Source: Promicromonospora panici
GTDB lineage: Bacteria > Actinomycetota > Actinomycetes > Actinomycetales > Cellulomonadaceae
Assembly (NCBI RefSeq): GCF_900608595.1
Contig: NZ_UWYY01000002.1
Span: 248,001 to 312,000 of the forward strand
Length of the DNA stretch: 64,000 nt
Direction: 5' to 3'
The notes beneath the pieces are model-generated. The model had not been told where the DNA came from and did not search any database. It saw only the letters and a program-made list of their open reading frames with translations. Positions 26,821-34,680 of the stretch are shown piece by piece; position 1 is the stretch's first letter, and the number at the start of each line of letters is the position of its first letter. Both the position numbers and the translations under genes were made by a program.

Positions 26821-29800
26821 ATGACCGATCGGAGAGTCCGCTCGCTGCTGCCCAGCAGCCTGGCGCACGCGGTGCCGCGCCACGACCGGTACGACGGGTT
26901 CCTCTCCTACAGCCGCGACTCCGACGGCGAGTTCGCGCCGGCGTTCCACGCGCAGCTCCTCGAGTTCGACAGGCGCGACGACGTGCCCGACCTCAACGTC
27001 TTTCTCGACCGGACCGGCCTGGCGAACAACCCCAGCCTGTGGGACGCCATCGAGCGCAAGCTGGAGCGGTCGGACTACCTCATCCTGTTCGCCTCCGAGG
27101 GCGCCGCCAGCTCGCACTACGTGGCCAAGGAGGTGGCCTGGTGGCTCGACAACCGCGAGCCCGAGACCCTCCTGGTCGCCCTGACCAGCGGCAAGATCGT
27201 CTGGGACCAGACCGCGAACAAGATCGACACCATCAGCACGACCGCGCTGCCAGCGCCGCTCGCCGAGCGGCTCGACCACGAACCGAAGTGGACGGACCTG
27301 ACGCGGCTGCGTCAGCGTCGGTTCTGGCGGCACCACCCGGACCGGCCCACCGCGCTCGCCGAGCTGGTCGCGCCGCTGCGCGGCCCGGACGTCAGCACCG
27401 AGGAGATCCTCGGCGCGCACATCGCCCGGCAGAGCTCCGCCGGCATGCGCAACCGCCTGGTGAACCTGGCGCTCGGCGTCATGCTGGCCCTGTCGGTCGG
27501 CGCGTTCGCGTTCGCCGAGCGGGAGGCGACCCGGGCGAACGACGCCGTGAACGCCAACGCGGCGCACCTGCTCGGCGCGACGTCGCACGTGGTGCACCAG
27601 GACGATCCCGCGACGGCGCAGCTGCTGGCCGTCGAGGCGGTCCACCGGCTGCGCGACGGGCAGACCCGTACCGCGCTGTTCAACGCGGTCACGGCGAACG
27701 AGCCCGCGGACCCGTACCTGCTGCGCACCGTGGACGTGCCCGACGAGACCGGGCTCGCCGACGTCGCCCCGACCGGCACCGGCGTCGTCGGCCGGACCGA
27801 CAACGGCGACCTGGTGCGGTGGAACCCCGACGATGGCGCTCCCGCCGTGCTGCGTGGCGACCGCACCCCGTTCGGCGAGGTCGCCGGTCCGGGACGACGG
27901 GGGCCGGTCGTGGCCGGGAGCTCTGACGGCGCGGTGGTCGCCGCGGTGGACGACCTCGGCGTGACGGTCGGCAGGTTCGGGCCGCTGCCGGAGGGCAGCA
28001 CCAGCCGGCATACGCACCTCGACCTGCCGGGCGCGACGGCGGTGGCGGTCACGCCGGAGGGCGACACGCTGCTCGTCGCCTGGTACGACGGCACGACGGG
28101 GAAGAACCGGATCGGCAGCATCGGCCTCACAGGCCGCGACCTGGCGCTGCTGGCGTCGGGCGACGGCTCGGCGCTGCCCTCCGAGCAGCGCCTGGCGTTC
28201 CGGAGCACGGTGGACACGGAGCTGTCGGTCACGTCCCTCGCGGTCGGCTCCAGCCGCACCGTGGCCGTGGCGGACGCCGCGGCGGGCACGCTCGAGATCC
28301 GCAGCCTCGACTCCCTGGGGCTGGCCAGGCCGGACCCGGTCGACCTGCCCGACGGCGCCGTCCCTTCACCCTCGCTCGACGACTGGGCGACCCTGAGCTC
28401 CGGCCCCGACGGGACCACGGTGACCGTGCACCACTGGGCCGACGGCTCGATGCGCGCGGCGGACTGCCCCGTCCCGCGCGCCTGGTCCGACCCGGAGATC
28501 GTGGCGATCGACGACGGCACCACGCGCGCGCTGGTCGCCACCGACGACGGGCTGGTCGCGTGCGAGATCTCCGCCGACGCCGAGGTGCACCGCACGTGGC
28601 ACCTGTCGGGCATCCGGCACACGGGCCCGCCCGTGCTGGTCGGCGTCGACCGCGTAGCGGCGGCGTCGGACGGCCGGATCGCGCTGTGGAGCACCGCGGG
28701 CACGCGCGGCGACGTGCCGCTGCCGAGTGCGGCGGGCGCGGCGGCGGCCGCTCGGGAACCCGGCCCTAAGCCGGTCCTGGCCACCTTCCGGGACGCGTCG
28801 ACGCAGGAGGCCAGCACCGCCGCGTCCTGGTCCGACGGCACGGTCACGATCCACGGCCTCGGCACGGTGACCCTGCCGGCCGACACCGAGGACGCGGGGC
28901 GGCCGCTGCTGCCCGTCTGGCTGGACCGGGACCGCCTCCTGCTCATCACCCAGGCCGGAGACGCCTACCAGACCCAGGGCGGGACCGCCGCGGGGTACGA
29001 GGCCGGCTTCCGCGACCTCATCGCGCCCGGACTCGACCGGCGCGGCCCGGAGTGCGCCAAGATCGTCAGCGCCCAGCGCACGCGGGACGACGTCCTGCTG
29101 GTCGACGCGTGCTCCGGGCTCCACCTGCTGGACGCCGGGCTCCAGGAGCGGGCCGTGTACGTGCCCGGCCCGCTGGGCGAGGAGCCGCGGCTCCGGCCCG
29201 AGTGGGCAGAGCCCGGCCGGGTCACGGTCGCCGACGACGGGAGCCAGGTCGCCGTCGCGCCCCGCGACTTCTCGCTGCGGGTCGCCGACCTGGCGGCCGC
29301 CGCCCGGGGCGAGACGGACGTGTGGACGGTACGCGGCAGCAGCGTGGCGCAGGTGCACATGATCGGGGCGCGCAGCAGCGCGGAGGACACCTCCCTGCCG
29401 GACGAGCTCGTCACGCTCGGCCTGGACGCGAAGGTGCGGCTGCGCCCCGTCGTCGGGCCGGGCGAGCCGGAGGGACTGGACCTCACCGGCACCTACGGCG
29501 ACGTCATGGCCGTGCTGCCGGGGCCGGACCTCGTGGCACGGAACGAGGGCGCCGCCCTCGCGTTCTTCGACATCAGGACCGGTCAGAAGGTCGGCGAGCT
29601 CGCGACCCGGCTGTACTCGCCCGGCGGCGAGGCGGCGGCGAGCGACGTGCACGCCGCCGACGGCCAGCTCCTCGTGGTCCAGGACCACGGCGTCACCACG
29701 GGCTGGACCTTCTCGGACGACCAGATGATCGCCCGCGCCTGCGCCATGGCGGGCAGACAGCCGACCCCGGCCGACATGCCGGACGGCGTCAGCCTGATGC

Positions 29801-29835
29801 CGGGCCGCACCTGCCCGCCCGGTTCGCCGAGGTAG
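26821..29835 (+). CDS. TIR-domain protein with membrane helix and C-terminal beta-propeller
   Basis: The 1004-residue protein opens with a TIR domain (about 24-150): YDGFLSYSRDSD, then NPSLWDAIERKLERSDYL, then SSHYVAKEVAWWL. Glu104 in YVAKE aligns with the catalytic Glu of NAD-cleaving TIR domains (WVHKE in SARM1), so NADase activity is possible. One membrane helix lies at about 212-233, followed by the charged linker typical of actinobacterial TIR/WD40 proteins (DDPATAQLLAVEAVHRL), then about 700 residues of degenerate beta-propeller repeats. The end matches the usual CAMAGR...RTC close. It is divergent from the RyR channel-like gene. The ATG at 26821 is the best start. The last codons and TAG stop lie inside repeat element B. 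Confidence 0.82.
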   Translation: MTDRRVRSLLPSSLAHAVPRHDRYDGFLSYSRDSDGEFAPAFHAQLLEFDRRDDVPDLNVFLDRTGLANNPSLWDAIERKLERSDYLILFASEGAASSHYVAKEVAWWLDNREPETLLVALTSGKIVWDQTANKIDTISTTALPAPLAERLDHEPKWTDLTRLRQRRFWRHHPDRPTALAELVAPLRGPDVSTEEILGAHIARQSSAGMRNRLVNLALGVMLALSVGAFAFAEREATRANDAVNANAAHLLGATSHVVHQDDPATAQLLAVEAVHRLRDGQTRTALFNAVTANEPADPYLLRTVDVPDETGLADVAPTGTGVVGRTDNGDLVRWNPDDGAPAVLRGDRTPFGEVAGPGRRGPVVAGSSDGAVVAAVDDLGVTVGRFGPLPEGSTSRHTHLDLPGATAVAVTPEGDTLLVAWYDGTTGKNRIGSIGLTGRDLALLASGDGSALPSEQRLAFRSTVDTELSVTSLAVGSSRTVAVADAAAGTLEIRSLDSLGLARPDPVDLPDGAVPSPSLDDWATLSSGPDGTTVTVHHWADGSMRAADCPVPRAWSDPEIVAIDDGTTRALVATDDGLVACEISADAEVHRTWHLSGIRHTGPPVLVGVDRVAAASDGRIALWSTAGTRGDVPLPSAAGAAAAAREPGPKPVLATFRDASTQEASTAASWSDGTVTIHGLGTVTLPADTEDAGRPLLPVWLDRDRLLLITQAGDAYQTQGGTAAGYEAGFRDLIAPGLDRRGPECAKIVSAQRTRDDVLLVDACSGLHLLDAGLQERAVYVPGPLGEEPRLRPEWAEPGRVTVADDGSQVAVAPRDFSLRVADLAAAARGETDVWTVRGSSVAQVHMIGARSSAEDTSLPDELVTLGLDAKVRLRPVVGPGEPEGLDLTGTYGDVMAVLPGPDLVARNEGAALAFFDIRTGQKVGELATRLYSPGGEAAASDVHAADGQLLVVQDHGVTTGWTFSDDQMIARACAMAGRQPTPADMPDGVSLMPGRTCPPGSPR

Positions 29836-29919
29836 AACTGCAGCGAGGTAGAACTGGGGCCGGAGCGCTGATCAGCGCTCCGGCCCCAGTTCTACCTCGC
29901 TGCAGTTCTACCTCGGCGA
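29824..29919. repeat. 16-base-unit palindromic element B: perfect 96-base palindrome
   Basis: Positions 29824-29871 are exactly complementary to 29872-29919 with no loop. The element contains two forward units (29828-29843, 29844-29859), a 24-base centre and two inverted units (29884-29899, 29900-29915). It lies between the convergent TIR gene and the next minus-strand gene and provides the TIR stop codon. Such a palindrome could form a cruciform in DNA or a 48-base-pair RNA stem. Confidence 0.9.
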
Positions 29920-29927
29920 GACGAAGG

Positions 29928-30581
29928 TCAGGACTCCAGGCGCTTGGCCTCGGTTTCCGTCTCGTCCGCCTCCTCGTCGCGGCCCTCCTTGCGCAGCACG
30001 CCTGCGAGCGAGCGCATCGACGTGGCGGCGTCGCTCTTCACGAGGTCGGACGACGTCCCGCGCAGCTTGCCCCACAGGCTCATCGCCTCCTCGGCGACCT
30101 CGAGCACCTGCGAGCGCTCCTTGCCGCCGAGCGTCGACGTCGTGAACGTCTCCAGCGCGTGCTCGAGGACGGCACGCTGCTTGGTGGGGTCGTCGTCGTC
30201 CAGGCTCTTGTACAGCTGGACGGCCTCGCCCATCAGCTTGGTGGCCGGCTTCTCCTGGTCCTTCGCCGCGGCCTGGCTGCCGAACGACAGCAGCGCCACG
30301 GCCAGCTTCGACACGGTGCTGCCGGTCTCGCCGGGCAGCTTCTCCGCGCCCGAGACCACCAGCTCGTGCAGCCTGGCGGCGGTGCGCGTCTCGAGGTTGT
30401 CCTCGCGCTCCGCGGTCTCGTCCTGCTCCGGGCCCGCGACCTGCTGCGTGCCCGCGTCCTCGGCGACGGCCGGCGTCGCCCCCGACGTCGGGACGCCCGG
30501 CGTGGTCACGCCCGACGTCGTCTCCCCTGCTGCGGTGACCTGCGCCGCCTGTGCCTGCTGAGGCAGTGCGTCCGTGCTCAC
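29928..30581 (-). CDS. Helical cytoplasmic protein of unknown function
   Basis: I do not recognise the 217-residue product. Residues 1-55 are low in complexity (Ala, Thr, Gln, Pro, Gly) and probably disordered; residues 60-217 are predicted helical by eye, with many Leu, Lys and Glu and a segment AVQLYKSLDDDDPTKQRAVL that looks like paired helices of a TPR-like or bundle fold. There is no signal peptide or membrane helix. AGGAGG precedes the GTG start at good spacing. It converges on the TIR gene across element B and is divergent from the SNF2 gene. Any link with the TIR-RyR pair is only by position. Confidence 0.65.
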   Translation of the reverse strand: MSTDALPQQAQAAQVTAAGETTSGVTTPGVPTSGATPAVAEDAGTQQVAGPEQDETAEREDNLETRTAARLHELVVSGAEKLPGETGSTVSKLAVALLSFGSQAAAKDQEKPATKLMGEAVQLYKSLDDDDPTKQRAVLEHALETFTTSTLGGKERSQVLEVAEEAMSLWGKLRGTSSDLVKSDAATSMRSLAGVLRKEGRDEEADETETEAKRLES

Positions 30582-30694
30582 TCGTTCCTCCTGTCCACGG
30601 TGCGACGAAACTACCAGAACGGGCGTTCAGTCCGGTATGCACCCCAGTCGCCGGACGACGGCGCGTGCGCGCCCCCGTCCCGGCACGCACCCAG

Positions 30695-30700
30695 TACCGT
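30695..30700 (+). promoter_or_regulatory. -10-like hexamer of a probable leaderless SNF2 gene
   Basis: TACCGT ends 8 bases before the ATG at 30709, and no Shine-Dalgarno sequence is present. Confidence 0.3.
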
Positions 30701-30708
30701 CAGCCGCC

Positions 30709-32856
30709 ATGGAGAACTGGTCCCGCGCCGCTTCCCGCGACCTCCTCGGACAGGCCCGCACCCGCCACACGCTGGGCACGGACGCGCTGACCGAGCGCGA
30801 CGCCGCCCCGGAGCGGGTGCGTGTCGCGTACCGCGTCGCCCGCGACGCGCGAGTGCGGGCCGAGCTCGCCGAGGTGCCTGCCGACCGGATCCGCGACGTC
30901 AGCACCGCACCCCTGCGCCTCGGGCCCGTCGAGGCCGCGGGCTACCGCACGGTCGCCCAGGTGCTGGACGCCGACGCGGCCGAGCTCGAGGCGATCCCCG
31001 GCGTCGGGCCCAGGACCGCCCGCCTGCTGCGCGACACCGCCCAGCAGATCTTCGACGCCGTCGACGACGCGCTCACCTTCCGGATCGAGCACGACCCGGG
31101 CGACCCGCTCGCCACCGACCTGGTGCGCGCGCTGCACGCCCACGAGCAGGTCAACCGGTTCTTCGACGCGTGGGGCGAGCGGGTCGACGTCGACGTGCCG
31201 AAGCTGGCCCGGCTGGCCGAGGTGGGCGCCCTGCGCGCGACCCTGGTCAAGCGGCTGTTCGCGGGCCGCGAGCGCACCGCGACGGCCGACACGGCCCTGA
31301 CCCGGCTCCGCGAGACCGTCGACGGCCTCGACGCCTCCGCCGTCACCGAAGCCCTGGAACGGCTGGACCGCACGCTGACCGGCACGTCGGACGCGGAGGT
31401 CTGGCGCGACTACGAGGCCCGCGCCGCCACCTACTTCACAGCGCTGGGCGAGCTCGTCGACCTCGGCATCGACGTGGAGGCGTCCGAGGGCTACCTGCCC
31501 GAGGAGGTGGTGGACCAGGTCCTCGCCCAGGACCTGGACACCTCGCTCCTGACCGTCTCGCTGCGCGGATACCAGGCGTTCGGCGCCCGGTACGCACTGG
31601 TGCAGCGTCGCACGATCCTCGGCGACGAGATGGGGCTGGGCAAGACCGTCCAGGCCATCGCCGCCATGGCGCACCTCGCCGCCCGAGGTCGCCGGCACTT
31701 CCTCGTGATCTGCCCCGCGAGCGTGGCCGCGAACTGGGCCCGCGAGGTCGCCGCACACTCGCACCTGGCGGTCCGGGTGCTCCAGGGCGACGATCGTGAC
31801 GGCGGCATCCGCACCTGGGTGGCGGACGGCGGCGTCGGTATCGTCACCTTCCCGCAGCTCGGGCACCTGCGCGCCGCGGGGATGCCGCGGCCCGCACTGC
31901 TCGTCGTGGACGAGGCGCACTACGTGAAGAATCCGCGCGCCCAGCGCTCGGAGCGGACCGCCGCCTGGGCGGGCACGGCCGAGCGCGTGCTGTTCATGAC
32001 CGGCACGCCGATGGAGAACACCGTGGACGAGTTCCGCAGCCTCGTGGACTACCTCAAGCCCGAGGTCGCGGAGTCGATCGACCCGGCGGCGGGCCTGGCC
32101 GGAGCCGCGGCGTTCCGCCGGTCGGTCTCCACCGTGTACCTGCGGCGCAACCAGGAGGACGTGCTCACGGAGCTGCCCGAGCTGGTCCAGGTCGACGAGT
32201 GGGAGCGGTTCGGCAAGCACGACGGCGCCGCCTACCGGCGGGCGGTGCTCAAGCGTTCGTTCGCGGACATGCGCCGGGCCGCGTTCGTCCATGCCCCCGA
32301 GCCGACGGCGAAGCTCGTGCGGCTGCGCGAGATCGTCGCCGAGGCGATGGACAACAACCGCAAGGTCGTCGTCTTCTCGTTCTTCCGTGACGTGATCGAG
32401 ACGGTGCTGGCCGAGCTGGGCCCGCTCGCGATCGGGCCCATCACCGGTTCCGTGCCCGCCCGGCGGCGGCAGGAGCTGGTCGACGAGTTCACGCGGGCGG
32501 CGGAGCCGAAGGTGCTGGTGAGCCAGATCGAGGCGGGCGGCGTCGGGCTGAACATCCAGGCCGCCTCCGTGGTGATCCTGTGCGAGCCGCAGGTCAAGCC
32601 GACCGTCGAGGCGCAGGCGATCGCGCGGGCGCACCGAATGGGCCAGGTCCGCACCGTGCAGGTGCACCGGCTGCTCGTCGAGAACAGCGTGGACGAGCGG
32701 CTCCTGGAGATCCTGGGCACCAAGGCCGAGCTGTTCGCGGAGTACGCCGGTCGTTCCACGGTCGCGGTGACGCCTGGGGCCGACGTCGCCGACGCCGAGC
32801 TCGCGCGGCGCATCGTCGAGGAGGAACGCGCCCGGCTGGGCGAGTCCGCGGCGTAA
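30709..32856 (+). CDS. SNF2-family DNA-dependent ATPase with N-terminal helix-hairpin-helix
   Basis: The 715-residue protein has a helix-hairpin-helix DNA-binding motif near residues 78-115 (LEAIPGVGPRTARLLRDT), a helical region, and then the SNF2 motor: Walker A in GDEMGLGKTVQAI (about 304), DEAH in VVDEAHYVKN (about 401), TGTPMEN (motif III), and the C-terminal helicase half with FSFFRDVIE and QAIARAHRMGQ. It probably translocates on double-stranded DNA to remodel bound proteins. Bacterial SNF2 proteins occur in DNA repair and in defence systems such as DISARM; no partner genes of those systems are present here. The start ATG 30709 is set by homology. Confidence 0.85.
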   Translation: MENWSRAASRDLLGQARTRHTLGTDALTERDAAPERVRVAYRVARDARVRAELAEVPADRIRDVSTAPLRLGPVEAAGYRTVAQVLDADAAELEAIPGVGPRTARLLRDTAQQIFDAVDDALTFRIEHDPGDPLATDLVRALHAHEQVNRFFDAWGERVDVDVPKLARLAEVGALRATLVKRLFAGRERTATADTALTRLRETVDGLDASAVTEALERLDRTLTGTSDAEVWRDYEARAATYFTALGELVDLGIDVEASEGYLPEEVVDQVLAQDLDTSLLTVSLRGYQAFGARYALVQRRTILGDEMGLGKTVQAIAAMAHLAARGRRHFLVICPASVAANWAREVAAHSHLAVRVLQGDDRDGGIRTWVADGGVGIVTFPQLGHLRAAGMPRPALLVVDEAHYVKNPRAQRSERTAAWAGTAERVLFMTGTPMENTVDEFRSLVDYLKPEVAESIDPAAGLAGAAAFRRSVSTVYLRRNQEDVLTELPELVQVDEWERFGKHDGAAYRRAVLKRSFADMRRAAFVHAPEPTAKLVRLREIVAEAMDNNRKVVVFSFFRDVIETVLAELGPLAIGPITGSVPARRRQELVDEFTRAAEPKVLVSQIEAGGVGLNIQAASVVILCEPQVKPTVEAQAIARAHRMGQVRTVQVHRLLVENSVDERLLEILGTKAELFAEYAGRSTVAVTPGADVADAELARRIVEEERARLGESAA

Positions 32857-32909
32857 GTACCTCCGGGGGATTCCTCGCGGTCCTGCCCCCGGCCTGCTGT
32901 GATGTACCC

Positions 32910-34193
32910 ATGTCGACCACAGCCCTGACCAGGGGACCCGTCCAGGCCGCTGAGCGCTCACCGGCGCCGGACCTCGCGCGCGGGTTCATGCTCCTGCTGA
33001 TCGCCATCGCGAACACGCCGTTCTACCTCTGGGGTCGGGAGATGAACCCCGGCGCTTCCCACCCCCTCGACGGTTCGACCATCGACAAGGTGGCCGACTT
33101 CCTCATCATCACGCTCGTGGACCTGCGGACCTACCCGATGTTCGCGTTCCTGTTCGGCTACGGGATGATGCAGCTCTACAACCGTCAGGTCGCCTCGGGC
33201 ACGTCGGAGGCCTCCGCCCGCAGGCTCCTGCAGAAGCGCAACTGGCTGCTCCTCGCGTTCGGGGCAGTGCATGCGGCGCTGCTCTGGATGGGCGACGTGC
33301 TCGGCGCGTACGGCCTCGCCGGCCTGCTCATGGTGTGGCTCTTCTTCAAGGCCAAGGACGCCACCCTGATCGTGTGGACCTGGGTGTTCGGCGCCCTGCT
33401 GGCGATCGTCACGGTGCTCGCCGTGATCGGCGCGTACTTCACGGCCCAGATCCCGGCCGACGACGCCGAGGCGCAGGCGATCGCCGCCGACTTCGCCCCC
33501 ACGACCGATTCGATGGCGACGACGTCGTACCTCGACTCCATCGTCGAACGGCTGGAGTACTGGGTGACCGGGACGGTCGTGCAGGGCGTTTTCATGCTCG
33601 TGGTGCCGATGATGCTGCTGCTCGCGTTCTGGGCCGGACGGCGCCGCATCCTGGAGAACCCGGGCGAGCACCTGCCGCTGCTGCGCCGCGTGGCGGTGGT
33701 CGGCATCACCATCGGCTGGCTCGGCCCGCTGCCGTCCGCGCTGGACCACGTCGGCGCGATCGGCGTGCCCGACCACGCGGCCTGGGTCTTCTGGATCGTG
33801 CAGATCTTCACGGGCTTCTTCGGCGGCCTCGGCTACGTCGCACTGTTCGGCCTGATCGGCCACTGGGTCGCCCAGCGCCGCACGGGAGCGCCGTCGCGCA
33901 ACCTGCTCGCTACGGACGGCCCGTTCGCGGGCGCCGTCCAGGCGGTCGGCAAGCGGTCGCTGACGTCCTACCTGCTGCAGTCGGTGCTCTGCGCGCCGAT
34001 CCTCACCGCGTGGGGGTTCGGGCTGGGCGAGCACCTCACCTCGTGGAGCATGCTGCTGTACGCCGTGCTCGTCTGGGCGCTGACCGTGGCGTTCGCCGTC
34101 TGGCAGGAGCGCACGGGCCGGCGCGGGCCGGCCGAGGTGCTGCTGCGCCGGCTGGTCTACGGGCGGCCCGTGCAGGCACCGGTCCAGGCCTGA
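32910..34193 (+). CDS. DUF418-family polytopic membrane protein
   Basis: The 427-residue protein has about 9-10 membrane helices. It begins with a short charged leader, then DLARGFMLLLIAIANTP, and ends with the DUF418 C-terminal domain (LTSYLLQSVLCAPILTAWGFGLG). YeiB-like proteins of this family are widespread in actinobacteria; their activity is not established. It follows the SNF2 gene by 53 bases and might be cotranscribed with it. Confidence 0.85.
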   Translation: MSTTALTRGPVQAAERSPAPDLARGFMLLLIAIANTPFYLWGREMNPGASHPLDGSTIDKVADFLIITLVDLRTYPMFAFLFGYGMMQLYNRQVASGTSEASARRLLQKRNWLLLAFGAVHAALLWMGDVLGAYGLAGLLMVWLFFKAKDATLIVWTWVFGALLAIVTVLAVIGAYFTAQIPADDAEAQAIAADFAPTTDSMATTSYLDSIVERLEYWVTGTVVQGVFMLVVPMMLLLAFWAGRRRILENPGEHLPLLRRVAVVGITIGWLGPLPSALDHVGAIGVPDHAAWVFWIVQIFTGFFGGLGYVALFGLIGHWVAQRRTGAPSRNLLATDGPFAGAVQAVGKRSLTSYLLQSVLCAPILTAWGFGLGEHLTSWSMLLYAVLVWALTVAFAVWQERTGRRGPAEVLLRRLVYGRPVQAPVQA

Positions 34194-34218
34194 GCCCGGA
34201 ACGGGCCCGATCCCGGAG

Positions 34219-34491
34219 CTACGCCGGGAACGAGTCGACCGCGTCGTCCTCGCCGTCGCCGTCGGTGTCCACGGAGATCGTCCGCGTCCCGCCGGCCGTC
34301 TCCATGACGACGTCGGGCCGCCCGTCACCGTTGGTGTCGTGCAGCTCGACGTCGGGGACGCCGTCGGCGTCGTAGTCCTCGAACTGGGCGTCCACCACGC
34401 CGTCGCCGTCGGTGTCGGCCACCTCGATGTCGGTGATGCCGTCGCCGTCGAGGTCGTACTTGCCGGGCTTGTCGGCCAGGAACTCGGACAC
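34219..34491 (-). CDS. Small acidic protein with five calcium-type DxDGDG repeats
   Basis: The 90-residue protein is almost entirely made of tandem loops of about 12-18 residues: DLDGDGITD, DTDGDGVVD, DYDADGVPD, DTNGDGRPD and DTDGDGEDD. These match the calcium-binding loops of thrombospondin type 3 and EF-hand-like repeats. There is no signal peptide, which is unusual because such repeats normally sit in secreted proteins. A cytoplasmic calcium buffer or sensor is one idea. It converges with the DUF418 gene, leaving 25 bases. Confidence 0.7.
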   Translation of the reverse strand: MSEFLADKPGKYDLDGDGITDIEVADTDGDGVVDAQFEDYDADGVPDVELHDTNGDGRPDVVMETAGGTRTISVDTDGDGEDDAVDSFPA

Positions 34492-34629
34492 GGGGTTCTC
34501 CTTGCTCGTCTACCTGCTCGTGGTTGCTCCCCCGATCATGCACCACGCGGCCGGGTGCACGGGACACCTGCGGCGCCACCCGGCAGTCCTCGTCCGGGAT
34601 TGCCGGACAGGGCGCCCATCAACCGGGAA

Positions 34630-34674
34630 TTCACCCGCTTCCCCTGGCGGGTGAAATAGCAGGACGCTTAGATT
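34630..34674 (+). promoter_or_regulatory. Dyad and -10 hexamer before the secreted-protein gene
   Basis: TTCACCCGC (34630-34638) and GCGGGTGAA (34647-34655) form a 9-base inverted repeat with an 8-base centre. TAGATT at 34669-34674 ends 6 bases before the ATG at 34681, so the mRNA may be leaderless and the dyad would lie in the -20 to -45 region, a normal place for a regulator. Confidence 0.5.
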
Positions 34675-34680
34675 CAGCAC

